From positions 82,142-146,141 of the forward strand of contig NZ_LGTB01000019.1 in NCBI RefSeq assembly GCF_001238275.1: 64,000 nt of DNA. The letters run 5' to 3'. Positions 44,798-53,588 of this stretch are shown here, piece by piece (the first letter of the stretch is position 1; each line of letters starts with the position of its first letter). Source of the stretch: Bradyrhizobium viridifuturi (GTDB lineage Bacteria > Pseudomonadota > Alphaproteobacteria > Rhizobiales > Xanthobacteraceae). Both the position numbers and the translations under genes were made by a program. The notes beneath the pieces are model-generated. The model ran no database searches, was not told the DNA's origin, and saw only the letters and a program-made list of their open reading frames with translations.

Positions 44798-45529
44798 ATG
44801 ATCCGCCGACTGATCGTGCTGACCGTTGCCGCGACCGCCCTGTCTGCGGGGCAGGCTGCTGCGCAGAGCGCTTTTCCGGCTCCGCTGCCTGGACAGGCCG
44901 GCACCGTCAACGACCCCGCGTTTCCGCCGGTGAACGGCGCGCGTCCGGCCAGGGCCGCGACCGCTTCCGATCCAGCGTTCCCGCCGGTCAACGGCGCGCC
45001 GGCGGCCAGGGTCGGCGCCACCCCCTCGGCATTTCCGACCAATGGTGCGGCTCCGATCGCCGGTGGCGGTCTGTCATCCCCACCGCCTCCCCCGGGGGCG
45101 GGTGGTGGCGGGGGGCCCGGCGATGCCTGCATGAAGGATTTCGTGCCGCTGCGCGAGGAGACCGAGAAGCGCGGCAAGGCGATCAAGGCGGCGAGTGACC
45201 GGCACGCCAGCCCGCAGGAGGCCTGCAAGCTGATCGGCAATTACAGCCAGGCTGAAGTCAGGATGATCAAATACGTCGACACCAACGCGCAGAAGTGCGG
45301 GATCCCGCCGCAGATCTCCGAGCAGCTCAGGACCGGTCACAAGAATACCGAAGCGCTGCTGAAGAAGGTCTGCAACGTCGCAGAGCAGGCGGCGGCGCAG
45401 CCGCGCGGGCCCGCGGGGCCGTCGCTCAGCGACGTGCTCGGCTCGTCCGCCTCGCTGCCGGAAGCGACCCCGACCAAGAAGGGCGGCAGCACCTTCGACA
45501 CCCTGAACGGCAACGTTCTCACCCGTTGA
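44798..45529 (+). CDS. Secreted Pro/Ala-rich protein with conserved Cys domain
   Basis: 243 residues from ATG 44798, with CCGGAG 10 bp upstream. Signal peptide LIVLTVAATALSAGQAAAQ. Residues 20-105 contain imperfect repeats of the type DPAFPPVNGA and a Gly/Pro run. Residues 108-200 are a helical domain with four Cys (GDACMKDFVPLREE, EACKLIGNYSQAE, NAQKCGIPPQI, VCNVAEQAAAQ). I recognise the pattern as one found next to ubiA in Bradyrhizobium but know no function. Confidence 0.72.
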   Translation: MIRRLIVLTVAATALSAGQAAAQSAFPAPLPGQAGTVNDPAFPPVNGARPARAATASDPAFPPVNGAPAARVGATPSAFPTNGAAPIAGGGLSSPPPPPGAGGGGGPGDACMKDFVPLREETEKRGKAIKAASDRHASPQEACKLIGNYSQAEVRMIKYVDTNAQKCGIPPQISEQLRTGHKNTEALLKKVCNVAEQAAAQPRGPAGPSLSDVLGSSASLPEATPTKKGGSTFDTLNGNVLTR

Positions 45530-45539
45530 TGGATCATCC

Positions 45540-46472
45540 ATGAGCGATGTCTCTGCCCGCGTTGCCGACTCCACGGGCAACTGGGTGGATACCCATGCGC
45601 CGGTCTGGTCGCGCCCCTATCTGCGGCTCGCGCGCTACGATCGTCCGATCGGCTCCTGGCTGCTGCTGATGCCGTGCTGGTGGTCGGCGGCGCTCGCCGC
45701 CGGCGTCGCGCATGACGTTCGCTCGCTCCCGCTCACAGTCCTGCTGTTCTTCATCGGCGCCTTCGTGATGCGCGGCGCGGGCTGCACCTGGAACGACATC
45801 ACCGACCGCGATCTCGACGCCAAGGTCGAGCGCACGCGGTCGCGGCCGATCCCGGCCGGGCAGGTGACGGTGACGCAGGCCGTGGTCTTCATGGTGCTGC
45901 AGGCGCTGATCGGCCTCCTCGTGCTGCTGCAGTTCAACCGCTTTGCGGTCATGACCGGCATCGCTTCGCTCGTGATCGTCGCGATCTATCCGTTCATGAA
46001 GCGGATCACCTGGTGGCCGCAGGTCGTGCTCGGCCTCGCCTTTTCCTACGGCGCCCTGATGGGATTTGCGGTGACGCTTGAACGCATCGATCTGACCGCG
46101 ATCGCGCTCTACGCCGGATCGATCGCCTGGGTGATCGCCTACGACACCATCTACGCCCATCAGGACGCCGAGGATGATGCGCTGATCGGCGTCAAATCCA
46201 CCGCGCGCCTGTTCGGCGCGCGTACCCATCGGGCGCTGGTGATCTTCTATGGTCTCGCCGTGCTCCTGATCGGCACAGCGTTCGCGCTGGCAGGCGCGCG
46301 CTGGCCGGCCTGGATCGGCCTTGCGGCGTTCGCGTTGCATCTCGGCTGGCAGGTCCGGCGGCTCGACACCAGCGACCCCGCGCTCTGCCTGCGCATCTTC
46401 AAATCCAACCGCGACGCGGGCTTCATCCTGTTCGCAAGCCTGGTCGTCGACGCGGTGCTGCGGGCGGCGTGA
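45540..46472 (+). CDS. ubiA: 4-hydroxybenzoate polyprenyltransferase
   Basis: 310 residues. Membrane prenyltransferase with the first Asp-rich motif NDITDRDLDAKVERTRSRP (85-103) and the second YDTIYAHQDAEDD (about 200), both binding Mg-polyprenyl diphosphate. About eight membrane helices. UbiA attaches the isoprenoid chain to 4-hydroxybenzoate in ubiquinone synthesis. It starts 10 bp after the preceding gene and is probably cotranscribed with it. The usual start MSDVSARVAD at 45540 is kept. Confidence 0.93.
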   Translation: MSDVSARVADSTGNWVDTHAPVWSRPYLRLARYDRPIGSWLLLMPCWWSAALAAGVAHDVRSLPLTVLLFFIGAFVMRGAGCTWNDITDRDLDAKVERTRSRPIPAGQVTVTQAVVFMVLQALIGLLVLLQFNRFAVMTGIASLVIVAIYPFMKRITWWPQVVLGLAFSYGALMGFAVTLERIDLTAIALYAGSIAWVIAYDTIYAHQDAEDDALIGVKSTARLFGARTHRALVIFYGLAVLLIGTAFALAGARWPAWIGLAAFALHLGWQVRRLDTSDPALCLRIFKSNRDAGFILFASLVVDAVLRAA

Positions 46473-46483
46473 TTCCTTCCCTC

Positions 46484-46521
46484 GTCATTCCCCGGTGCGC
46501 AATTGCTCGCCGGGGGAATGA
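46484..46521. repeat. Short palindrome after ubiA
   Basis: GTCATTCCCC and CGGGGGAATGAC are inverted copies around GTGCGCAATTGC. A variant with ATGCGCAATTGCGCAT is part of the block at 60421-60556. Confidence 0.65.
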
Positions 46522-46609
46522 CGGAGAGAGGTGCGACAAACAGCCCGACGGGCAACTCATGTCGCGAGAATGCAGATGTGTGATCCGCAGACGGGGCAAC
46601 ATACTCAGT

Positions 46610-46730
46610 GTCGTCCCTGCGAAAGCAGGGACCCATAACCACGAAGGTTATTGGTAAGCGATGTTGGAACGATGAGCCCCTTCAACAACATCCGCCGCGG
46701 AGTATGGGTCCCTGCTTTCGCAGGGACGAC
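46610..46730. repeat. Inverted pair of REP units (BIME-like)
   Basis: The left unit GTCGTCCCTGCGAAAGCAGG continues GACCCATAACC (46610-46640). The right unit at 46703-46730 is its inverse (TATGGGTCCCTG..CAGGGACGAC). Each unit is itself palindromic. A second pair with TGGCGAAAGCCA cores is at 62890-63010. Confidence 0.88.
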
Positions 46731-46761
46731 GGCGGTTGTGAGGCGAGCGCGTGCGACGAAA

Positions 46762-47286
46762 CTAATCCCGCGCGATGATCTCGCGCTCGTCGCGATGCAC
46801 GCTGGCTTCGTTGAGGCGGAAACCGGCGCGGCGGCGGACCAGAAATTTCGGGCGGCGGGCGCGGATCGCGTTGCGGCGGCGGCGGCGCGGAGAAGCCATC
46901 CGCGGCGGCGGCTCGGTCAGTTGCGGCAGGTGGAAGATGTCGCTCCACATCTGCCAGGCGGAGGTGATCTCGTCGGCATCCGAACTGGAGCCGAGCGGAA
47001 TGGAGAGCGCGGGATCGCGGTGCACCAGCACCAGCATCTGCGCGTCGTCGATGCCGCGCACTGCGACACCGAGGAAATCGCTGACGCGAACATTGACCGC
47101 CATCCGCATGCCGAGGACGGCGCGGCGCAGCACGACATGTTCGCGATGAAGCTCGACCTGCCGCGTGCCGCCGTCCGCGCGCGCATCCTGCGCGTGGAAG
47201 CTGAGCGGAAGGGAAAGAGGGTCGAGCCGCATTGCGCAGCTCGACCCGGCGGAATTGATTCCGCTTGTTGGTGTTTGACGCCTCAA
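46762..47286 (-). CDS. DUF6101-like basic protein
   Basis: 174 residues. A conserved middle (VELHREHVVLRRAVLGMRMA, VLVHRDPALSIPL and WQMWSDIFHLPQL) is followed by an Arg-rich stretch (PRRRRRNAIRARRPKFLVRRR). I recall this as the DUF6101 family of Bradyrhizobium, placed between ubiA and pmbA, but this rests on memory of the neighbourhood. No catalytic motif; the Arg-rich tail suggests nucleic-acid binding. Function unknown. Confidence 0.7.
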   Translation of the reverse strand: MRRQTPTSGINSAGSSCAMRLDPLSLPLSFHAQDARADGGTRQVELHREHVVLRRAVLGMRMAVNVRVSDFLGVAVRGIDDAQMLVLVHRDPALSIPLGSSSDADEITSAWQMWSDIFHLPQLTEPPPRMASPRRRRRNAIRARRPKFLVRRRAGFRLNEASVHRDEREIIARD

Positions 47287-47561
47287 AGCTCTAGTCTCCC
47301 CGCCGGGATTATGTTCCCGGTCGATGTGTGGGAGCCTAGCCGACCGATGGCCGTTTCAGCTTAAAAAGCCTGGTTAATCGCTCCTCACCTGGCGCCATGA
47401 TTGACAAGAGGTTGGCCCGCATGATTGACGAAGCCTTGCGCCGATCACTCAAATCTTTGTTGCCCGCCGGTGCAAAGTGCTTGAAATTCCAGTGAATCCG
47501 GCACATCTGGTGGGTCTGTCGACTTCGTTCCGGGCCCCCCTCAATCCGCAGGAATTCGTTC

Positions 47562-48950
47562 GTGAACTCTTCACCATCTGCATCGCGACACGGTGATACC
47601 TCCGATCTGTTCGACCAATCCGCGCTCAGCGACCTCGCGCAGCGCCTGGTCGATGCCGCCAGGCGCGCGGGCGCCGATGCCGCCGATGCCATCGCTGTGC
47701 GTGGCGTCTCGCAGGGCGTCGAGGTGCGCGATGGCCGCGTCGAGGAAACCGAGCGCTCCGAGGGCGACGACGTCGGCCTGCGGGTGTTCGTCGGGCAGCG
47801 CCAGGCTGTGGTGTCGACCAACGACGTCACCGGCGACGGGATCGCAAAGCTCGCCGAGCGCGCCGTCGCGATGGCGCGCGTGGCGCCGGACGACAAATAT
47901 GTCGGCCTGGCCGATCCCGCGCTGCTTGCGCATGATTTTCCCGATCTCGATCTGCTCGACCGCAACGTCCCGAGCACGGCCGAACTCGAGCAGCGCGCCA
48001 TCGCGGCGGAGGCTGCGGCGCTCGCGGTCAAGGGTGTCACCAAGTCCGGCGGGGCGTCGGCCTCGACCGGGATCGGCGGCATGGTGCTGGTGACCTCGAC
48101 CGGCTTCCACGGTTCTTATCTGCGCTCCAGCCACGGCATCTCGACGACGGCGATCTCCGGCGAGGGCACCGGCATGGAGCGCGACTACGACTTCACCAGC
48201 GCGCCGCACGCCTCCGATCTCGATTCACCCACGACCGTCGGCCGCAAGGCCGGCGAGCGCGCGGTGGCGCGGTTCAATCCGCGCAAGGTCGAGACCTGCA
48301 AGGTGCCGGTCGTGTTCGATCCGCGGGTTGCCGGCTCGATCATCGGCCATCTGGTCGGCGCCATCAACGGCGCCTCGATCGCGCGCAAGACCAGCTTCCT
48401 GAAGGACAAGCTCGGCGAGCAGCTGTTCTCCAAGGACATCCGCATCATCGACGATCCCTTGCGCGTGCGCGGCCTGCGCTCGCAGACTTTCGATGCCGAG
48501 GGCGTCAAGGTGAAGAAGATCGCGCTGATCGACGAAGGCGTGCTGACTACCTGGGTGCTCGACTCCGCGACCGCGCGTGAACTCGGTCTGGTCACCACAG
48601 GGCATGCGCATCGCGGCGTGTCGTCGTCGCCGTCGCCTGGAACGTATAATCTGCATCTCGAGCCCGGTGCGATGACGCCGAAGGAGCTGATCTCCGACAT
48701 CAAGCAGGGCTTCTACGTCACCGACCTGATCGGCTCCGGCGTCAACGGCGTGACCGGCGATTACAGCCGCGGCGCGTCGGGTTTCTGGATCGAGAATGGC
48801 GAGATCACCTATCCGGTCAGCGAGGTGACCATCGCCGGCCATCTGCTGCCGATGTTCAAGTCGCTGGTCGCAGCCAACGATCTGGAGTTCCGCTACGGCG
48901 TCAATTCGCCGACGCTGCGCATCGAGGGCCTGACGCTTGGCGGACGCTGA
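47562..48950 (+). CDS. pmbA: TldD/PmbA-family protein, PmbA type
   Basis: 462 residues. PmbA motifs: VEVRDGRVEETERSEGDDVGLRVFVG, cited in parts as VEVRDGRVEETERSEG and LRVFVGQRQA, then VVFDPRVAGSIIGHLVGAIN, and the C-terminal LEPGAMTPKELISDI with FWIENGEITYPVSEVTIAGH. With TldD it forms a heterodimeric metalloprotease that unfolds and cuts small peptides; the zinc motif HExxxH belongs to TldD and is rightly absent here. It heads a cotranscribed row: the next gene overlaps by 14 bp. Confidence 0.92.
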   Translation: MNSSPSASRHGDTSDLFDQSALSDLAQRLVDAARRAGADAADAIAVRGVSQGVEVRDGRVEETERSEGDDVGLRVFVGQRQAVVSTNDVTGDGIAKLAERAVAMARVAPDDKYVGLADPALLAHDFPDLDLLDRNVPSTAELEQRAIAAEAAALAVKGVTKSGGASASTGIGGMVLVTSTGFHGSYLRSSHGISTTAISGEGTGMERDYDFTSAPHASDLDSPTTVGRKAGERAVARFNPRKVETCKVPVVFDPRVAGSIIGHLVGAINGASIARKTSFLKDKLGEQLFSKDIRIIDDPLRVRGLRSQTFDAEGVKVKKIALIDEGVLTTWVLDSATARELGLVTTGHAHRGVSSSPSPGTYNLHLEPGAMTPKELISDIKQGFYVTDLIGSGVNGVTGDYSRGASGFWIENGEITYPVSEVTIAGHLLPMFKSLVAANDLEFRYGVNSPTLRIEGLTLGGR

Positions 48951-49746
48951 TACGGACGACTGGACCAAGGCGCGCGATGCCGCCTTGCTGACCAGATCGG
49001 TGCAGGAGGCGGGCCGGCTCGCATTGTCGCTGTTCCGCACCGAATTGAAGAACTGGATCAAGGGTGCGTCCTCGCCGGTCTCCGAGGCCGACATCGCGGT
49101 CAACGATCTCCTGGAGCAGCAGCTGCGTTCGGCGACGCCCGGCTATGGCTGGTTGTCGGAGGAGAGCGCCGATAACGCGACGCGGCTCGACAAGCGCTTC
49201 ACCTGGATCGTCGATCCGATCGACGGCACCCGCGCCTATCTCGCCGGACGCGAGGATTGGTGCGTCAGTGTGGCGCTGGTTGAAAATGCATCTCCCGTGC
49301 TCGCCGCCGTGTATGCGCCGGTGAGCGAGGAAATCTTCTTTGCCGCCCGTGGGCAGGGCGCCACTCTGAACGACGCCGCCGTGCATGCGACCGCAGGCAC
49401 CGACTTCAATTTTCCCCGCATGGCCGGACCGAAACCGCTGGTGCAGCGGCTCAGCCCGTTGCCGGACGAGATCACGCTGTTTCCGCGAATCGGATCGCTG
49501 GCCTTGCGGCTGTGCCGTGTAGCACAAGGTCGACTTGACGCGGCCTTTGCGGGCGGGCAAAGCCGCGACTGGGATCTTGCCGCAGCGAATTTGATCGTGC
49601 AGGAAGCGGGTGGTAAGATGACCGCACTCTCGGGGGATGCGATTGAGTACAATCGCCGGGAGGTGACGCATGGGGTGCTGGTGGCAGCAGGACGCGAACG
49701 TCATGCACGCATTGTCGAGCATTTTCGCAGCCGTCCATTGCCGTAA
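48937..49746 (+). CDS. Inositol-phosphatase family 3'(2'),5'-bisphosphate nucleotidase (CysQ-like)
   Basis: 269 residues from TTG 48937, inside the pmbA end. Metal motifs: EES (75-77), DPIDGT (93-98) and the late WD motif in SRDWDLAAANLIVQEAGG. This lithium-sensitive family includes CysQ (pAp phosphatase) and IMPase. The residue pattern DPIDGTRAYLAGREDWCVSVAL, cited in parts as DPIDGTRAYLAG and DWCVSVAL, fits CysQ better than IMPase, but I do not insist on it. TTG start is supported by overlap with pmbA and by the absence of a closer ATG. Confidence 0.82.
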   Translation: MADADTDDWTKARDAALLTRSVQEAGRLALSLFRTELKNWIKGASSPVSEADIAVNDLLEQQLRSATPGYGWLSEESADNATRLDKRFTWIVDPIDGTRAYLAGREDWCVSVALVENASPVLAAVYAPVSEEIFFAARGQGATLNDAAVHATAGTDFNFPRMAGPKPLVQRLSPLPDEITLFPRIGSLALRLCRVAQGRLDAAFAGGQSRDWDLAAANLIVQEAGGKMTALSGDAIEYNRREVTHGVLVAAGRERHARIVEHFRSRPLP

Positions 49747-49773
49747 GGCTTCGCCGATCCGCTCCGCGCTTCC

Positions 49774-49846
49774 GTTTGTGACGACCAGACGTACGACAGA
49801 CCTGTGACGATCAGACTTGTGACGACACGACCTGTAACGACCACGA
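49774..49846 (+). repeat. Imperfect 15-16-bp tandem repeats
   Basis: CCTGTGACGATCAGA, CTTGTGACGACACGA and CCTGTAACGACCACGA follow one another, with a partial unit (TTTGTGACGACCAGA) ahead. They lie in the 142-bp gap upstream of the DUF4170 gene and could be binding sites or a slippage product. Confidence 0.75.
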
Positions 49847-49888
49847 CTTCAGTGCTTTGCCGGGCATCTCGTTAGGAAAACCACCATC

Positions 49889-50137
49889 ATGTCAGACAAT
49901 GCCCAGCCGCAGCTGCTTCATCTCGTTATCGGCGGCGAGTTGACCGATCTCGAGCACAACACCTTCAAGAATCTGGACGAAGTCGAGATCGTCGGCGTCT
50001 ACCCGAACTACGCGACGGCCTATGCGGCCTGGAAGGCGAAGGCGCAGGCGACCGTGGACAACGCCCAGATGCGCTATTTCGTCGTTCACCTCCACCGGTT
50101 GCTCGATCCCGAGCAGGACACAAAGCATTCCCATTGA
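49889..50137 (+). CDS. DUF4170 protein
   Basis: 82 residues: LLHLVIGGELTDLEHNTFKN, VEIVGVYPNYATAYAAWKAK and QMRYFVVHLHRLLDPE. This is the DUF4170 family, a small alphaproteobacterial protein that almost always precedes the lipid-A acyltransferase gene. Function unknown. Its stop overlaps the start of the next gene (TTGA). Confidence 0.85.
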   Translation: MSDNAQPQLLHLVIGGELTDLEHNTFKNLDEVEIVGVYPNYATAYAAWKAKAQATVDNAQMRYFVVHLHRLLDPEQDTKHSH

Positions 50138-50847
50138 AACGACTTCTTCGCGATCTGCTGCGCAGCGGCTTCGTGCAGCGCGCGCTGGGTGTGCTTGCGG
50201 CCGAATATCTGCGGCTGGTCTGGTACACCAACCGCTTCATCTATCAGCCGTCTGACGTCTACGAGATCGTCGAGCCCCTGATGCCGGCGATCTTCGTGTT
50301 CTGGCACGGCCAGCACTTCATGACGCCGTTCATCAAGACCAAGGCGAGCTACCGCGCCAAGGTCCTGATCTCCCGTCACCGCGACGGCGAGTTCAACGCC
50401 CTCGCGGTAGAGCGACTCGGCATCGGCACCATCAGAGGTTCCGGCGACCACTCCGGCGCGTTCCATCGCAAGGGCGGCGTCGGCGCCTTCCTGGAGATGG
50501 TGCGGACGCTGGAAGACGGCTGCAACATGGCCACCACGGCCGACGTGCCGAAGCGGGCGCGGGTAGCAGGTCTCGGGGCCATCATGCTGGCGCGGGAAAC
50601 CGGCCGGCCGATTATCCCCTTTGCGATGGTCACCAGCCGATTCATTCGGTTGAAAAACTGGGATTCGACCACCATCAATTTACCATTCGGGCGCGGCGCA
50701 GTGGTAGGTATTGAGCCGGTCTACGTGCCGCCGGATGCCGACGCCGCGACGATGGAAAAGCTTCGGCAGCACGTGGAGAACCTGCTCAACGAAGCGACCC
50801 GGCGCGCCTATGCAGCGGTCGGGCGGCCGGAGGCAATGCTTGGCTAG
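50134..50847 (+). CDS. DUF374 lysophospholipid-type acyltransferase
   Basis: 237 residues from TTG 50134, overlapping the DUF4170 stop. DUF374 motifs: IFVFWHGQHFMTPF (His of the acyltransferase), LISRHRDGEFNALAVERLG, TIRGSGDHSG and GCNMATTADVPKRARV. It belongs to the LPLAT superfamily; the place before kdtA and lpxK suggests a role in lipid A or a related envelope lipid. No membrane anchor beyond a weak N-terminal helix is visible. Confidence 0.85.
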   Translation: MKRLLRDLLRSGFVQRALGVLAAEYLRLVWYTNRFIYQPSDVYEIVEPLMPAIFVFWHGQHFMTPFIKTKASYRAKVLISRHRDGEFNALAVERLGIGTIRGSGDHSGAFHRKGGVGAFLEMVRTLEDGCNMATTADVPKRARVAGLGAIMLARETGRPIIPFAMVTSRFIRLKNWDSTTINLPFGRGAVVGIEPVYVPPDADAATMEKLRQHVENLLNEATRRAYAAVGRPEAMLG

Positions 50848-52144
50848 CTCGCTACCGATGACGTTGCGTGTCTACCGCAAGCTGTCGTCCGCGATGGTGC
50901 CGGTCGTGCCTGCCTTGATCAAGCGGCGGCTCAAGCTCGGCAAGGAAGATCCCGAACGCGTCGGCGAGCGGCGCGGCATGAGCGCCGATACCAGGCCGCA
51001 GGGGCCGCTGGTGTGGATCCACGGCGCCAGCGTCGGCGAGGTGCTGGCGGCGGTCGGGCTGATCGAGCGGCTGCGCGCGCTCAATTTGCGCATCCTGCTC
51101 ACCTCGGGCACGGTGACCTCGGCGGCGATCGTCGCCAAGCGCTTCCCGCCCGACGTGATCCATCAATACGTGCCGTATGACTCGCCGCGCTATGTCGCGC
51201 GTTTTCTCGATCACTGGCGTCCGTCGCTGGCGCTGTTCATCGAGTCCGATTTGTGGCCGAACCTGATCCTGTCGAGCGCCGCGCGGCGGCTGCCGATGGT
51301 CCTGATCAACGGGCGGATGTCGCAGCGTTCGTTCCCGCGCTGGCGCCGGCTCTCCAACACCATCGAGGCGCTGCTCGGACGGTTCGACATCTGCCTCGCG
51401 CAGTCGAGCACCGACGCCGAACGCTTTGCCGCGCTCGGCAGCCACAATGTGGTCGTCACCGGCAACCTCAAGCTCGACGTCGCGGCGCCGCCGGCCGATC
51501 CCGCCAAGCTGGAGCGGCTGATGTCGGTGACGCGCGGACGCGCGATCGTGGTCGCCGCGTCGACACATCCCGGCGAGGAAGAGATCCTGATCGAGGCGCA
51601 CAAATCGCTCGCCAAATTCTTCCCCGGGCTGCTCACGGTGATCGTGCCGCGGCACGCCCATCGCGGTGAGGCGGTCGCACAGCTCGTGACGGCTGCCGGC
51701 CTGCGCCCCGGTCTGCGCTCGCACGAGGACCTGCCGGTCGCGACGACAGATATCTACGTCGCCGACACCATGGGGGAGCTCGGCCTGTTCTATCGCCTCG
51801 CGCCGATCGTGTTCATGGGCGGCTCGCTGGTCCCGCATGGCGGCCAGAATCCGATCGAGGCGATCAAGCTTGGCGCTGCGATCGTGCACGGCCCGCACGT
51901 GTTCAATTTCACCGACGTCTATGAGGCGCTCGATCGTAGCGGCGGCGCGCGGCGCGCCGATGACCGGGACGCACTGGTCAAGCAGCTCGGCCAGTTCCTC
52001 GCCGATCCCGCATCGCGTGATGCGTCGCTGGCCGCCTCCGAACGCGTCGTCGAGCAACTCGGTGGTGCGCTGGAACGCACGGTGACCGCTCTCGAGCCCT
52101 ATCTGTTGCAGTTGCGGCTCGAGATGGGAGCCGCCAATGCGTGA
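50840..52144 (+). CDS. kdtA: 3-deoxy-D-manno-octulosonic acid transferase
   Basis: 434 residues from TTG 50840, which has CGGAGG 7 bp upstream; ATG 50858 is the alternative. KdtA/WaaA motifs: WIHGASVGEVLAAVGLIERL, cited in parts as WIHGASVGEVLA and VGLIERL, then RPSLALFIESDLWPNLI, LVVAASTHPGEEE-like AASTHPGEEE, and FMGGSLVPHGGQNPIEA. It adds Kdo to the lipid A precursor at the inner membrane. It overlaps both neighbours, so the group is one operon. Confidence 0.92.
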   Translation: MASSLPMTLRVYRKLSSAMVPVVPALIKRRLKLGKEDPERVGERRGMSADTRPQGPLVWIHGASVGEVLAAVGLIERLRALNLRILLTSGTVTSAAIVAKRFPPDVIHQYVPYDSPRYVARFLDHWRPSLALFIESDLWPNLILSSAARRLPMVLINGRMSQRSFPRWRRLSNTIEALLGRFDICLAQSSTDAERFAALGSHNVVVTGNLKLDVAAPPADPAKLERLMSVTRGRAIVVAASTHPGEEEILIEAHKSLAKFFPGLLTVIVPRHAHRGEAVAQLVTAAGLRPGLRSHEDLPVATTDIYVADTMGELGLFYRLAPIVFMGGSLVPHGGQNPIEAIKLGAAIVHGPHVFNFTDVYEALDRSGGARRADDRDALVKQLGQFLADPASRDASLAASERVVEQLGGALERTVTALEPYLLQLRLEMGAANA

Positions 52145-53159
52145 GCCGGCCTTCTGGCACCGGCCGTCGTCTTGGATCGCATCTCTGTTGAGCCCTCTTG
52201 CCGCGCTATACGGCGCGGTCGCCGCGCGGCGGATGCGGCCCTCCGGCGCCGATGCCGGCATCCCGGTGTTTTGCATCGGCAACTATCATGTTGGCGGCGC
52301 CGGCAAGACGCCGACGGTGCTGGCGCTGGCGAAACTGCTGCGCGAGCTCGACGAACGGCCGGTGGTGCTCAGCCGCGGCTATGGCGGCAGGCTTGCCGGC
52401 CCGGTCAAGGTCGATCGCGAGCGCCACACCGCAGCCGATGTCGGTGACGAACCGCTGATGATGGCGGCCGCCTTGCCGGTGGTGGTGTCGCGCGACCGCG
52501 CCGCGGGCCTCGCACTGGCGCGCGCGCAGGATGCCAGCGTGATCCTGATGGATGACGGCTTCCAGAATCCATCCGTAGCCAAGGACGCAAGCCTGATCGT
52601 GATCGACGCCACGCGCGGCGTCGGCAACGGCCGCGTCATTCCGGCCGGCCCGTTGCGCGCACCGCTGTCGCCGCAGCTCGCGCGGACCGACGCGCTGATT
52701 GTGGTTGGCGAGGGGAGCGCGGCAGCAAAGATCGCGGCCGATCTAGGGTCGCGCGGCAAGCCGGTCTTGTCTGCACGTCTGAAGCCCGACCAGGCTTCGC
52801 TGGCGGCGCTGAGCGACGCGCGGGTGCTTGCGTTTGCCGGCATCGGCGATCCCGAGCGCTTCTTCAACACGCTGCGCTCGAGCGGCATCGACGTCGTGCG
52901 CAGCAGGGCGTTCGGCGATCACCACGCCTTCACGGCGGACGAGATCGAGCAGCTCGTCGCCGAGGCGCGCGCTGACGCCTTGACGCTGGTGACGACGGAA
53001 AAGGATCTGGCGCGGCTGCGCGATCCGCAGGGGATGTCGGCCTCGGCACAGGCGATCGTGCCGTTCGCAGTGACGATGCAATTCGACGATGCGGCTGCGC
53101 TGCGGCGCTTCGTGACCGATCAGTTGTTCAAGGCGCGGGACAGGAGGCTGCGCGGATGA
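52137..53159 (+). CDS. lpxK: Tetraacyldisaccharide 4'-kinase
   Basis: 340 residues. The N-terminal membrane-associated segment (12-30) is followed by the Walker A GGAGKTP (53-59) in the family context CIGNYHVGGAGKTPTVLAL, then VVLSRGYGGRLAGP, DEPLMMA, and ILMDDGFQNPSV. The end has LVTTEKDLARLRD. LpxK phosphorylates the 4' position of the lipid A disaccharide. Its start lies 8 bp inside kdtA. Confidence 0.93.
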   Translation: MREPAFWHRPSSWIASLLSPLAALYGAVAARRMRPSGADAGIPVFCIGNYHVGGAGKTPTVLALAKLLRELDERPVVLSRGYGGRLAGPVKVDRERHTAADVGDEPLMMAAALPVVVSRDRAAGLALARAQDASVILMDDGFQNPSVAKDASLIVIDATRGVGNGRVIPAGPLRAPLSPQLARTDALIVVGEGSAAAKIAADLGSRGKPVLSARLKPDQASLAALSDARVLAFAGIGDPERFFNTLRSSGIDVVRSRAFGDHHAFTADEIEQLVAEARADALTLVTTEKDLARLRDPQGMSASAQAIVPFAVTMQFDDAAALRRFVTDQLFKARDRRLRG

Positions 53160-53173
53160 GCCCAGTCTTGAGC

Positions 53174-53416
53174 TCAGGCCTGCGGCTTGAGCACGCCGGG
53201 ATAGTGGCGCTGCAGCACGGCGGTCGGCGTGGCGTAGGCTTCCTGCAGGTCGACGCTCCAGTACTTCAGCTCGTCGAGCGGAATCCGGACGTCGGTGATG
53301 GCACAACGCACAAAGGTGCCGGGCGAGATCACGCGGAAATCGCCGTCGAGATATTGCACCTGCGCTTCGCCATGGCCCGAGGGACCGAACTTGTTCAGCA
53401 CGTTTGAGCTCTCCAC
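53174..53416 (-). CDS. DUF2093 protein
   Basis: 80 residues from GTG 53416; GTG 53401 is an alternative. Typical DUF2093 sequence: GEAQVQYLDGDFRVISPGTFV, cited in parts as GEAQVQYLDGDF and ISPGTFVRCA, then IPLDELKYWSVDLQEAYATP. A conserved alphaproteobacterial small protein of unknown function, here convergent with lpxK. Confidence 0.85.
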   Translation of the reverse strand: MESSNVLNKFGPSGHGEAQVQYLDGDFRVISPGTFVRCAITDVRIPLDELKYWSVDLQEAYATPTAVLQRHYPGVLKPQA

Positions 53417-53588
53417 CTTGCCTCTGACGAGGCAGCCTTAAATGTTCATGAAGCCGTCTATCACAGATAGGGGGTCATGTCCGCCCGTTAAACCACCGAC
53501 TTGTGATGATTTGGCGGCGAAAGCGCATGGTAGCGTTGCGGATGTGGTCCGCTGTGTTGGCAGCGCCATAACGAGCCGGCCGGATCGG

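Noticed and set aside
46473..46761. CRISPR-like array from repeated GTCGTCC..GGACCC units
   Set aside because: Units are inverted pairs, not regularly spaced direct repeats, and no cas genes are present.
48937..48950. Separate small gene in the pmbA/cysQ overlap
   Set aside because: It is the 14-bp overlap of two coupled genes, nothing more.
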